Source of the DNA: Mesorhizobium sp. dw_380
Lineage (GTDB): Bacteria > Pseudomonadota > Alphaproteobacteria > Rhizobiales > Rhizobiaceae
Assembly (NCBI RefSeq): GCF_018588885.1
Contig: NZ_JAFFIW010000005.1
Location: 124,001-188,000, forward strand
Direction of reading: 5' to 3'
Length of the DNA stretch: 64,000 nt
In this document: in pieces, positions 41,843-52,900 of the stretch
Position numbering within the stretch: position 1 is the first letter of the stretch
How the letters are laid out: every line of letters starts with the position of its first letter
The notes under the pieces: generated by a model
Seen by the model: the letters and a program-made list of their open reading frames with translations, nothing else
The model's database searches: none
Told to the model about the DNA's origin: nothing
Made by a program: the position numbers and the translations under genes

Positions 41843-41939
41843 CTGGTGCCATGGCGGCTGGTGCTGGATCATCACGTCGGCACGGGATCATGCGCGGAGG
41901 ACGATAGGCCGGCAAAGGAGCGGGCCAAGCGTGTCATAA
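41843..41939 (+). pseudogene. Relic of a second relaxase 3' end
   Basis: About 97 bases that parallel the last about 115 bases of rlxS. LVPWRLVLDHHVG corresponds to LVPWRPVLERHVG of rlxS. After an internal deletion and frame change, GRQRSGPSVS plus stop (41910-41939) matches the canonical relaxase terminus (GRQRSGPGVS in rlxS). It lies just beyond ietS and marks the right edge of the IetAS insert. Divergence from rlxS indicates origin from another element, not a simple recent duplication. Confidence 0.75.
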
Positions 41940-42029
41940 TGGCGCCCATGGTCACGCCCACAAGCCGCGCCCCCTGCGTCTACGGAGAGGTGCGCGTCTG
42001 CTTAGGCGGCCGAGACATCGCTTACCTGA

Positions 42030-43559
42030 TCAACGCGCTCCGTATTTGCGCCTGTAAGCGGCAATGAAATCGTCGTCGCTACAGATGCAGCGGCCGCTGG
42101 AGTCCTTGGCCTTCGGATCGTGCAAGTGAGAGCCAAGGGGGCGCAGAAGATTCACCCGAGTGCTCGTCGTCGGGCTCATGGGAAACCCCGCACTATGCTT
42201 GACCAAATCCGCGGCAAGCATAATCCCGGCAAGCACCGACTGAAAGGCCATCGGAACCACAGTTCGAACGCGGCGACTTCCTTCGCTAAGCTGGAACACC
42301 AGACCGCCGCAGATAGCCTGCTGATAAAAGGAGCGCAGGGGCTGGCCGACAAACGGGGCTAGCGGTTCAAACGGCACAGCCATCGCTGTAGCCACGCGAA
42401 CTACAAAGTCGTTGGGAACTCCGGCATTTGTCTGCAGGAGCGTTTTCACCTGCTCGTGTGCTTCCGGTATTCCGAGTTCCTCGGCAATCAGCTGGTGCTC
42501 GTCCTTGGATTTTCCGGATGGCAGGTACATGCAACAAAGGCAAGCCTGGCCGTCATCGAAACCATGCCGGGAGATACCGAGATCGTGCTCCTGCGTCCAA
42601 GCGTTTGCGATCCATCGCGGCAGTGCACCTTGGACAGCCAGACGGTCGGCGGCGGTGTCAAGCGCCACACCCACTTGGTCTAAGACCCAATTGCCCCGGC
42701 GCGCAACATATTCTGCCCACGTCAGAGGGTGCGCCTCGACCTCAAGGCCAGTCGATCTAAGGGCGGTGGCTGCAAGAACCGCCTTGGACATACCAATCTC
42801 CGCCTGGCCGGCCAATGCGTAGCGCTGCAGGTTTGAGAGTTCGATCGCTTCGTGATCGATTACATGCAGACGACCCTTGAGATCGGGTTGTCTCGCTAGC
42901 GCCCAAAGCGAGCCATGGCCTATCGCACCGAGCCCAACGAGGTGGGTTTCGCCAAGGTCGACTGGGAAGTCGATCGGGCCAGCCTCCCCGGCTTTGGTCT
43001 TGTCGTAGCTGCATAGCGAGAGGTCGATGGTTTCGTCCAACTCGGCGCCGGTCAACTGGGCGGCGAAGATAGTTCGAAAGACGTTGGCGGCGCCGAAGCA
43101 ACTGGCGGCGCCAGCTCCAAAAGGCAGCAGACTTGGGCCAGAGCCCACCGGGTCCGTACGCGACAGCTTTGCCGCCCAACCGTCCGATCCCACGAAAAAG
43201 ATCGGGCACCGGAGTGATGGGCGCGTTACCCCTGCAACGACGCAGACGGTGGCAGACTTGCCGGAACGCCGGATGCCGACTTTTGGATTGATCGACTTTG
43301 CCAAGCGCTCCAGCGCTTGGGCTTGAGAGCTCGCCGCGCTGTCCAGCGGGAGTATCGCCAGAACCGGGTAGAGCCTAGCGAGCAATCTCACCGCAAGATC
43401 TAGTGTCGCCTGGCCTTCGGCGCAGGAAGCGGCCTGATGGTCGAAGGCGACTGCCACGACCTGCTTTTCAAGAGCTGCTTTGAAGTCTCCCAGATGAAAA
43501 TCGGCCAGGACCTGAGATGCCGCCGTGGCGGCACGATCGATGAAGTTAGCGAATGCCAT
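42030..43559 (-). CDS. E1-like ThiF-family activating enzyme of a ubiquitin-like cassette
   Basis: 509 residues. A Rossmann ThiF/E1 domain begins near residue 205: VGLGAIGHGSLWAL (nucleotide loop), RLHVIDHEAIELSNLQRYAL (Asp and Asn-Leu-Gln-Arg of the adenylation site). Cysteines in GQACLCCMYLPSG near residue 340 and GRCICSDDDF near the C-terminus could be thioester or metal ligands. The first 200 residues are a separate domain of unknown type. Last gene of a four-gene operon (Ubl, E2, JAB, E1), three bases after the JAB gene. It probably adenylates the Ubl C-terminus; corresponds to BilD by order. Confidence 0.8.
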   Translation of the reverse strand: MAFANFIDRAATAASQVLADFHLGDFKAALEKQVVAVAFDHQAASCAEGQATLDLAVRLLARLYPVLAILPLDSAASSQAQALERLAKSINPKVGIRRSGKSATVCVVAGVTRPSLRCPIFFVGSDGWAAKLSRTDPVGSGPSLLPFGAGAASCFGAANVFRTIFAAQLTGAELDETIDLSLCSYDKTKAGEAGPIDFPVDLGETHLVGLGAIGHGSLWALARQPDLKGRLHVIDHEAIELSNLQRYALAGQAEIGMSKAVLAATALRSTGLEVEAHPLTWAEYVARRGNWVLDQVGVALDTAADRLAVQGALPRWIANAWTQEHDLGISRHGFDDGQACLCCMYLPSGKSKDEHQLIAEELGIPEAHEQVKTLLQTNAGVPNDFVVRVATAMAVPFEPLAPFVGQPLRSFYQQAICGGLVFQLSEGSRRVRTVVPMAFQSVLAGIMLAADLVKHSAGFPMSPTTSTRVNLLRPLGSHLHDPKAKDSSGRCICSDDDFIAAYRRKYGAR

Positions 43560-43562
43560 TGT

Positions 43563-44051
43563 TCAACTCGATATCATGATCATTCGCGACAGTGCCGCGG
43601 GAGGGAGCGCATTCCATTTGGCCTTTTCGTCAAGCCGATAGGCGGCGACCCGAGCAAAATCGAAAGGCTCGCGGGCGAAATTCGGCACTACCAGCGACAG
43701 ACACCCAACCGTGGTAGCAACCGCATAAGCGTCGTCCGTCGTCGAATGGTAGGCGCGGCCCGGATGGCTGTGAATCTGGGCCAAGAGTTTCAGGCCGCTT
43801 TTGTAGAGCCAGACATTGAGCCGGTGCAGTTCTTCGGCCGCAACGATCACGCAAACGCCATCGTTTGTCCGAATGTGACGCTGCGCCGGGATAACCGTCT
43901 CTGTTACGGCAAAGTGCCGGTCTTGCTGAACGCCGACCCAGAGCGCCATCCCCTCATTGCCTTCGCGACCAACTGAGCGCAGATGCCCATGCGTGGTCGA
44001 GATGCAGCCGCGCGGGAGAGTCACGATCGTTACATCTCTCAAACCAGTCAT
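43563..44051 (-). CDS. JAB/MPN metallopeptidase, deubiquitinase-like
   Basis: 162 residues started at MTGLRDVTIVTLPRG, whose ATG overlaps the E2-like stop by four bases; the frame is open further upstream inside that gene. The JAMM motif is complete: glutamate in the N-terminal strand (GREGNEGMALWVG), then HSHPGRAYHSTTDD with His-X-His and Ser-X2-Asp. Such enzymes trim Ubl precursors or remove Ubl conjugates. Corresponds to BilC by position. Confidence 0.85.
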   Translation of the reverse strand: MTGLRDVTIVTLPRGCISTTHGHLRSVGREGNEGMALWVGVQQDRHFAVTETVIPAQRHIRTNDGVCVIVAAEELHRLNVWLYKSGLKLLAQIHSHPGRAYHSTTDDAYAVATTVGCLSLVVPNFAREPFDFARVAAYRLDEKAKWNALPPAALSRMIMISS

Positions 44052-44665
44052 TCTTGTATCGCCTGAGGGGATACCACCATTCCTACGATTGCCGGTGGGA
44101 GTTGAATCTGCAACTGCTCTATAGGAATGATTCCGTACTTGATGATCTTGTCCAGGATGAAGGCCAAACAGCCTTCGCCAGAACCCCGATGAAGTAGCCA
44201 TGGATCACCTGAATGGGCTGGATTGTCGTGGTATTCCCGGACGCCCGCCATGCACAGGAATGGTTCGTCCTCGGGACTGTTGGCCTGGATGAAGTCCGTC
44301 AGCGGCACGGCGTTCTGCTGGATGAGAGCTCCTATCATCTCCGGCGGCGTTCCGGGCAGCGGCGGACGTCTAAGCATTTTCAGGTATAGATCTTTCCGGG
44401 CAATCGGATGACGCGTAAACGGATCGACGAAGACCACGGACGGTGGTCTTAAGTCGTAGTCGGTGAAGTCGACCTCGCTCGCTGCGCTGATCACCCGTGG
44501 TTTTAACTTGAGGCTTGCGAAAATGAAGAAAGCGCGCGGAAAGGTCGCCTCGATCAAGAAGCAGCCCTGAGCCCGATAGACATCAGCATATGGCCGGAAC
44601 CGGCCGATCTCCCGATCAAACTTCGCTCGGGAGACCTCCGGATCCACACTTTGGGGTTTAGGCAC
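44048..44665 (-). CDS. E2-like conjugating protein
   Basis: 205 residues. FRPYADVYRAQGCFLIEATFP to the mid-region looks like an E2-fold core. The segment EPFLCMAGVREYHDNPAH followed by SGDPWLLHRGSGEGCLAFIL has the Cys/His/Trp pattern of prokaryotic E2 families. Cysteines in PFLCMAG or GEGCLAF are candidate acceptors. Overlaps the Ubl gene by eight bases and the JAB gene by four. Assignment to E2 relies on this pattern plus context; corresponds to BilB. Confidence 0.7.
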   Translation of the reverse strand: MPKPQSVDPEVSRAKFDREIGRFRPYADVYRAQGCFLIEATFPRAFFIFASLKLKPRVISAASEVDFTDYDLRPPSVVFVDPFTRHPIARKDLYLKMLRRPPLPGTPPEMIGALIQQNAVPLTDFIQANSPEDEPFLCMAGVREYHDNPAHSGDPWLLHRGSGEGCLAFILDKIIKYGIIPIEQLQIQLPPAIVGMVVSPQAIQE

Positions 44666-44954
44666 CTGCGACGCCCGCCTTCAGGCTGAGGAACAGGGTC
44701 ACAGTATTCGGGAAACCGAAATCGCCAAGCTTCTTGTCGACGTCGAGCAAGTTGCCGGCCTCATCCTTCAATTCCCAATTCTCGGCTGGTTGGGCGACAT
44801 TCTGCGTGTTCTCAAGGGCTTTGGTACGAATGACGTGAAGCGGCTGGTTGGGATTGGCTTCGACCTGCGTGGGCTGGCCGTTCACCACCATCGTGATCTC
44901 GATCTTGCCCGGCCCGCCGCCGTGATTATCGCCCTTACCCGAATCCTTCGACAT
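44658..44954 (-). CDS. Ubiquitin-like beta-grasp protein (DUF2604-like)
   Basis: 98 residues from MSKDSGKGDNHGGG (GGAG seven bases upstream of ATG 44954). A flexible glycine-rich head precedes a beta-grasp-like domain: KIEITMVVNGQPTQVEAN, PLHVIRTKALENT, ENWELKDEAGNLLDVDKKLGD and VTLFLSLKAGVAGA. It resembles rhizobial DUF2604 Ubl proteins. The C-terminus is AGVAGA instead of a clean di-glycine, so either processing by the JAB peptidase or an alternative tail chemistry is needed. First gene of the conjugation operon; corresponds to BilA but has one Ubl domain. Confidence 0.78.
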   Translation of the reverse strand: MSKDSGKGDNHGGGPGKIEITMVVNGQPTQVEANPNQPLHVIRTKALENTQNVAQPAENWELKDEAGNLLDVDKKLGDFGFPNTVTLFLSLKAGVAGA

Positions 44955-45116
44955 TGTCCTACTCCTGTGGCTTGCCAACCGTCCCACGCCCTGGCGCCCA
45001 CCTGCGAGTGAGACCGGCGGTCTTCAATCGTTCACCCGGCGCCACGGCCGCGAGTACGCGAAAGACAGGGGATAAGCTACCGAATCGGTGCTTGCCTTCT
45101 TTTATGGGTGACTTGA

Positions 45117-46484
<1,368 letters not shown>

Positions 46485-46516
46485 GCGGATTGCCGTGTAT
46501 TAAACCGCTTTTCCTT

Positions 46517-46531
46517 TGGCACGCATATTGC
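46517..46531 (+). promoter_or_regulatory. RpoN -24/-12 promoter upstream of the S9 peptidase
   Basis: TGGCACGCATATTGC is a very good sigma-54 promoter match (TGGCACG-N4-TTGC, GG/GC ten bases apart). It faces the S9 peptidase gene, 382 bases away. The gap 46485-46912 holds no other recognised gene. Confidence 0.65.
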
Positions 46532-46912
46532 GCCCTATCGGTAAACCTCGTCATGGGCCGGCGGCAATCGCTCGGAGATTGTCGAAATAGCACAATCTGC
46601 CGGGGTGACATCCGGCCCGACTAGAGCAGGACCTTTCAGATGATGCAGAAAAGCAAGCGGCCATACTCGCGGGGAAATAGTCGCGTCAGGGCTGCATGGA
46701 CGCTCTTTCCTGGTTGTTTCGGCGACGGACGCCAACTCTTCAATCGGCACCCGAACCAGTGCCTGGATGTCCAAGGAGCGCCCCTGTTGCGCGTGCCTGG
46801 CTGCACCCGCGTGCTGGCTCTCCTCCAAGGCGACGCTCGGCGCTGCTGCAGACCGGCGACGAGAACCCAACTTCAAAATTAGCATTCCGAAAACCGAAAG
46901 AAGTGAACAGGT

Positions 46913-49214
46913 ATGTCCAGGATCGGCGCTTTGACGCGCGCGGCATGGCGATCGGCAACTCAGACGCTGGCCAAGGGTTCGAAAAGTTTACACCCGACGC
47001 TAGCGCCGGCCGATTTCAAGCGCGCACTTACGATCAACGATCGATATGGCGGGCTCACTGTCAATGTCCCCAAAATGCCTTTCTGGCTGACCGGGGGTGA
47101 AGCCTTCGTCTACCGCCGGACTAGCCACGGCGAGCAGCAGTTCATGCAGGTCGATGCTGCCACGGGTTTCAAGCGGCCCGCTTTCGATCAGGCGCGTCTG
47201 GCGGCAGCGCTAAACAAGGTGAGCCATGAGAGCTATCAAGCCGGCAATCTTCCGTTCGACCGTTTCGAACTGAGTGAGGATGGTCGCAGGCTCGACTTCC
47301 AGATTGAAGACACCCGGTGGAGCTGCGACCTTGCAAGCTATGACTGTACCAGCACCACATTCGATGCAAGGAAAGGGGACCGTAGGGAGCTCAGCCACCG
47401 CTACACGCCGCCAGCGGAGAACAACCCCGACAAGAGCAACGCGTCGCCCGACGGCAAATGGATCGCCTATATCAAGAACTGCAACGTTTTCCTGCGCAGC
47501 GAGGACGGATTGCAGGATGTTCCTCTGAGCCGGGACGGAGCCGAAGGCAATTGCTACGTCTTTTCGACGCTGAGCTGGTCGCCGGACTCGCGCCACCTCG
47601 CCGCTTACCTTGTTCGCCCCGGCTATAGGCGAGAGGTCCGCTACCTCAATTCATCGACGGACCAGTTGGAGCGGGAATATTCAACAATATTCTATCCCAG
47701 GCCGGGCGATGTCCTTCCGCTGCCCCAGCCAGTCCTGTTCGACATTGCCGGCCGGCGCCAGATCGTGATTGACGGTGCCCTCTTCTCGAACGTCTTCGAA
47801 CTTTCCCCTCTCCGGTGGTGGGCGGACAGCCGCGGCTTCACTTTCGAATATAACCAGCGCGGGCATCAGCTCTATCGCTTGGTCGAGGTAGACGCCGCCT
47901 CGGGCCGCGGGCGCTCCCTGATCGATGAGACCAGCGAGACATTCGTGGATTATTTGCCGCTGGGGCATGGCCAGGAGGATGCCGGAAAAATCTTCCGTTA
48001 CGATGTCGATGACGGGAAGGAGATCATCTGGGCATCAGAGCGCGACGGGTATGAGCATTTGTATCTTTTCAACGGCCGGACAGGCGCGCTCGAAAACCAG
48101 ATCACCCGAGGTGAGTGGGTCGTCCGGAGGGTCAACCATGTCGATCCGGTGAAGCGTCAGATCTGGTTCGAGGCGAGCGGGATGAACTCGCAGGAGGACC
48201 CCTATTGGGTCCATGCTTACCGCATCGGCTTTGACGGCAAGGGACTGACTGCACTGACGCCCGAACCGGCCAACCACCATATCGAGTTCTCGCCTGACAG
48301 GCGCTATTATGTCGATCTCTGGTCACGCATCGATCTGCCCCCGCGCATGGCACTCTACCGCGCCAGCGACAATGCCAAGCTCCAGCAGATCGAGACGGCC
48401 GACATTTCCGAGCTCGTCGCCGCAGGCTGGCAGCCGCCGCTCAGTTTCCATTCCAAGGGGCGCGACGGCAAAACTGACATCTGGGGCGTGCTCCACCTCC
48501 AACTTCGACCCGACGAAGAAATACCCGGTTGTGGAGAATATCTATGCTGGACCCCACGGCTCCTTCGTCCCAAAATCCTTCTCGCGGTGGACAGAGCCGC
48601 TCACGCAGCTGGGCTTCGTCGTTGCTCAGATCGACGGCATGGGCACCAACAACCGCTCCCGCGCCTTCCATGATGTTGCTTGGAAGAATCTGAAGGACGC
48701 AGGATTTCCCGATCGCATTCTGTGGCACAAGGCGGCGGCCGCGCAATATCCATGGTACGACATATCCAACGTCGGCATTTTTGGCGCATCCGCCGGCGGC
48801 CAGAGTGCAGTCAGCGCGCTGCTCTTTCACCCCGATTTCTACAAGGTCGCCGTCGCCAAAAACGGCTGCTTCGACAACAGGATAGACAAGACCTGGTGGA
48901 ATGAACTGTGGATGGGGTGGCCGGTCGGCATTGAATATTCGCAATCCTCCGCCGTTGACAATGCTCACAGGCTGCAGGGCAAGCTGATGATCGCGGTCGG
49001 CGAAATGGATGATAATGTCGATCCGTTTTGCTCGTTCCAGCTTGCCGATCGACTCATCAAGGCAGGAAAAGATTTTGACATGGTCTACGTTCCTGGTGCC
49101 AATCACCATACTCTAGGCACCTACACCGAGCGCAAACTCCTAGACTTCTTCGTTCGCAACATTCTCGGTCAGACCCCGCCCGACTGGAACAGCAAACCGA
49201 TCGAGCTGGAGTAG
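46913..49214 (+). pseudogene. S9-family prolyl oligopeptidase / dipeptidyl peptidase, one frameshift
   Basis: The N-terminal about 500 residues are a DPP-IV-type beta-propeller (SPDGKWIAYIKNCNVFLRSEDG, LSWSPDSRHLAAYLVRPG, IWASERDGYEHLYLFNGRTG, WFEASGMNSQEDPYWVHAYRI). Near 48498 one base is missing; the catalytic domain continues in the next frame ([21 protein letters not shown]). It has Ser in [18 protein letters not shown], Asp in [11 protein letters not shown] and His in [14 protein letters not shown], and ends at 49214. Apart from the one indel it is complete. No clear signal peptide at the chosen start, so the N-terminus is uncertain. Confidence 0.82.
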
Positions 49215-49875
49215 CTTGTGGCTCTTGCAATTGTTAGCTCGCCTTATCGGCTGTAATCAGGGCGAGGCGCGAGCAAATCTGCACCGAAGGACGATCGTGG
49301 AGTCTAGGACTTGCGCTGCGTATTGAGGATAGGCTCGCCGCGACGTTGGTCTGAGCAAACTGCTTGATAGGCACGCCTGCAGACCGCGTGTGTGCGATTG
49401 CAAGATCCCCTATCAGCCTGGTGTGAAGCGTTCAGGGGAAAAGCCGCACCCAACGCCGCTTCCGCTCGCCGTAACGCTACGGCGGTGCGGCCCACCCGAT
49501 CCGCTCGACGAGCATAGGAACACATAGGTCCCCGAACGGACGATTACCTTGGCAATAGAAGACCCTCGTCGGTCATCGCCGCTGTGGGTGGCAGCCCGTC
49601 GGTCTGGAGCTGCCACGATTCTCATCCTCGCGTCACATATGAGCTGAAGCTTTCCGGATCGGGTATCCAATCGGCATCCAGTTGCTCGGCGATATGGTTG
49701 AATTCTACCTCAGGACAAGAGTGAGTAGAGCAGCCCCGCTACGAAAATCCTATCCTGGTTCGTTTGACGCATCGACTATTCAGATTGATTGGCGTGATAC
49801 CCGGCGCGGCCGCAACACGCTAGGCCGTCAACCGCTGAGCAGAAAACCAGCCTTCGCCTTCCGCGGCGGCGGACC
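49215..49875. other. Gap upstream of the effector gene, no gene recognised
   Basis: Short overlapping frames only. The right end carries the tts box of the effector gene. Confidence 0.45.
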
Positions 49876-49905
49876 TCGTCAGCCTTTCGAAAGCTTGCCT
49901 GAGTA
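49876..49905 (+). promoter_or_regulatory. tts box (TtsI binding site, type III regulon)
   Basis: The core reads TCGTCAGCCTTTCGAAAGCT, which differs from the tts-box consensus core at about one position. It directly precedes the C48-protease effector gene in the right orientation. TtsI-activated promoters control rhizobial type III secretion genes and effectors. Confidence 0.78.
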
Positions 49906-49939
49906 GGTTGCTCATGTGATCTGTGGAAGTGAGGCTAGC

Positions 49940-52900
49940 GTGCACCCGTACAAACTGGACATTCATCGTAGCAGCTTGGCTGCAGGTGCAGCACGCCGTA
50001 CCGCACGAGCAAGCGGACAAGCCGGCCAAGCCGGTTTTGAGCAGCACTTGGGCGAATTGCAGGCGGCGGATGAGTTGATGAGTGCACCAGGCGAGGATGT
50101 CCTCGTCAATGGCTCGCATGGCAAAGGTGAGTTGAGACCAACGAAGAGGCAGAGGATCCAAAGCAATCTGCAGCATGCTGTGACTGAGCGGCAACCAGGT
50201 CAGGTTGGTGACTCAGGCGCTCGCGCGATGATGCAACTCCCTGCCCATCAGGTGGGTACATCGGAACGGGAGGCGCAGCTCGCGATGCAGGGGGATGAGC
50301 ACGAATACACCCCAGCGCCGCATCTCGATGGGTCGATGCCCTCGACAGTGCAGCCGGATCGTCCAATTGTGGCCCCCGACGGTGCCGACAAGCGTCCTGT
50401 TTATTCCAACGATGCCACCGCCATCGAAGGGCTGAAGTCTGCACTCCTTGCGGGTAAAGCCAGGCCGGACACGGTCACTCGCAGCGCAAATTCTCTTTTC
50501 GGCTTTAGTCGTTGGCTCTTTCAAAACAAAAAGCCAGGGTTTGCTGCTCGGCTTTACCATCCGTCGCTGAGCCAGGATCTCGAGGAGTACGAGAGTAGGG
50601 GTGGTTCCTCCACAGTGGCTGGCGCACTGCGTCAACTGATGAAGCCGATAGGCGGAGCCGCCCCGATTGTGGGTCGCGCTGTCCTGAACCCCCATCCTGA
50701 CGACGCCGCGCTCACTAGACATTTCAGATCCGCGAGCGGCTACGCAACTGCTCTTAACCATTTCAGTCATTACCTACGTCAAAATGACAAGCTCGGGATT
50801 GCGGGCCGGATTTACGATGAATCGCTGGATAAAGATGTTGAGAGCTACAAGGCCGCCTCCTCTACTCGTGGAGCTCCGATCGAATCTGCACTGGTTTATA
50901 TCCGCAAGCACCCGCCGCGCGTTATACTCGGGAGTCATCTGGAAAACGCGGTCAGCATGGAGGCTCGTCCCCGTGGCGACGCTGCTCAGCATACCGCACC
51001 ACAGCAGGGATTCGATTGGCCAGAGGAGCTCCTGCCGGTAGGTTATAAGGAGGGCACCGATCTACCATTGTCTCTCGCCCCAACCGCGCACCAACACCAA
51101 GCACCCGACTTTGGAGAGGCCGTCCCTCACTTGAACTGGCGCCACGGCGACCAGGGCGCCCCGGAGGGGCTGGTAGCTGCACGGGACAGGAGCAGCCCGC
51201 TGCCAAGCGAGGCGGTGCCACATAAATCTGGACGGGGACTCGCTACGCAGCCCAGATTGTGGGCGGAGAAATCCGCCTCGCCAGAGCTCTTTCGACGGCG
51301 GGCGGAGCAGGCTCTGCCGGCGTCCGCCAGAGGTGTGGAGACATCCTCCGCGGTTGATGAAGCCGCCGCTCGCCAAGCTTTGGCTTGGTTGCAGCAGGAG
51401 ATGGAGGGGATCGAACCGATGCAGGATCCTCATAAGGTGGCTACACCGGAATCTGAGGCGCAGCTCGTCAGGCAGAGGGATGAACACGAATCCACCCCAG
51501 CACCGCATCCCGGAGCTGGTGGTTCGATGCCCTCGACAGTGCAGCCGGATCGTCCAATTGTAGTCCCCAACGGTTCCGACAAGCGTCCTGTCTATTCCAA
51601 CGATGCGACCGCTATCGAAGGGCTGAGGGCAGCATTCCACGCGGGTAAGGCCAGCGCGAACACGGTCACTTTCAATGTAAATTCTCTTTTCGGCTTTAGT
51701 CGGTGGCTCCTTCAAAACAACAAGCCAGGGTTTGCTGCTCGGCTTTACCATTCGTCGCTGGATCAGGATCTCAAAGAGTATGAGAGTACGGGTGGTTCCT
51801 CCACCGTGGCTGGCGCACTGCGTTACCTCAAGAAGTCGACAAGCGGAGCCCCGATTATGGGTCGCCCTCTCGTGATCCCCTATCCTGACGATGCCGAGCT
51901 CATTAGAGATTACAGAGCCGCTTCGACCAAGGAGTACCTGGCAGCGCCTGCGACCGGACGGAATCCAGATACCGTGGGCGGCTATACAAATTTTCTTAGA
52001 CATTTTAGCCAGTATCTGCGTCAAAATAACAAGCCTGGGATTGCCGCTCGGATTCACGACAAATCGCTGGATAAAGATGTTGAGAGCTTCAAGGCTGTCT
52101 CCTATGGTAATAGACTAAGTATCGGTTCTGCATTGGCTCACCTCCGGGATATCCTGCCGCGCATTGTGCTCGGGCGCGAAACTGTCCTTGCTGCTCATCC
52201 GGCAGACGCAGTCACCAGGCGCGTTGGGGCCGCTGCTGAAGCTGGGCCAGCGGCACCGGCAAGAGCTCCCCAACCCGCCTCGCCAGCAACCGCTAAGCTG
52301 CCAGGCACCTACCGCGGCCTTCCACTGGTTGATGTGACCACACTGACGACCAGTTCCTCTGGGGCTCAGATCGGGGCGCTCGATCCGACAGCCCCGTCCA
52401 ACGTTGCAACGGGGCGGGTGCTCGGCGCCGCCGAATGGCTGAGCGACGCCCATGTCCAGAGAGATTACAATTTGCTGGAGCGGCAACTGCAGGGGATCAA
52501 TCCGGCGCTCGCTGCCCGGACTCGGCTGGTGGATCCTTCCGTATCCCATCTACTGCGACACACGTCGCCGCAAGACGCTCGAGGCATATTGCAGTCCATC
52601 TATAATCAAAACAACGCCACAGCCGACTTCCTGTTCTTGCCAGTGAATAATGGCACGGCTACTAGCCCCGGCACCCATTGGTCGCTGCTGCTCGTTGATC
52701 GCCGCGACCCCGAAAGGCGGTTCGCCTATCACTACGACTCCCTCCAGCGAGAGGGATATAACGACGTGCCTGCAAAACAGCTCGCAGGACTGCTGAATGC
52801 TACCTTGGCGCCAGCCCCCATGGCCAGACAGACGAACCATTATGATTGCGGCGTATTTGTCCTGGAGGGCACGTGGGCGCTGGTTGAACGATTGGTGAAA

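Noticed and set aside
49225..49236. TTGCAATTGTTA resembling a VirG vir box upstream of the effector
   Set aside because: Only the CAATTG core fits; the AAA part mismatches and it lies about 700 bases from the gene, right after the S9 peptidase stop.
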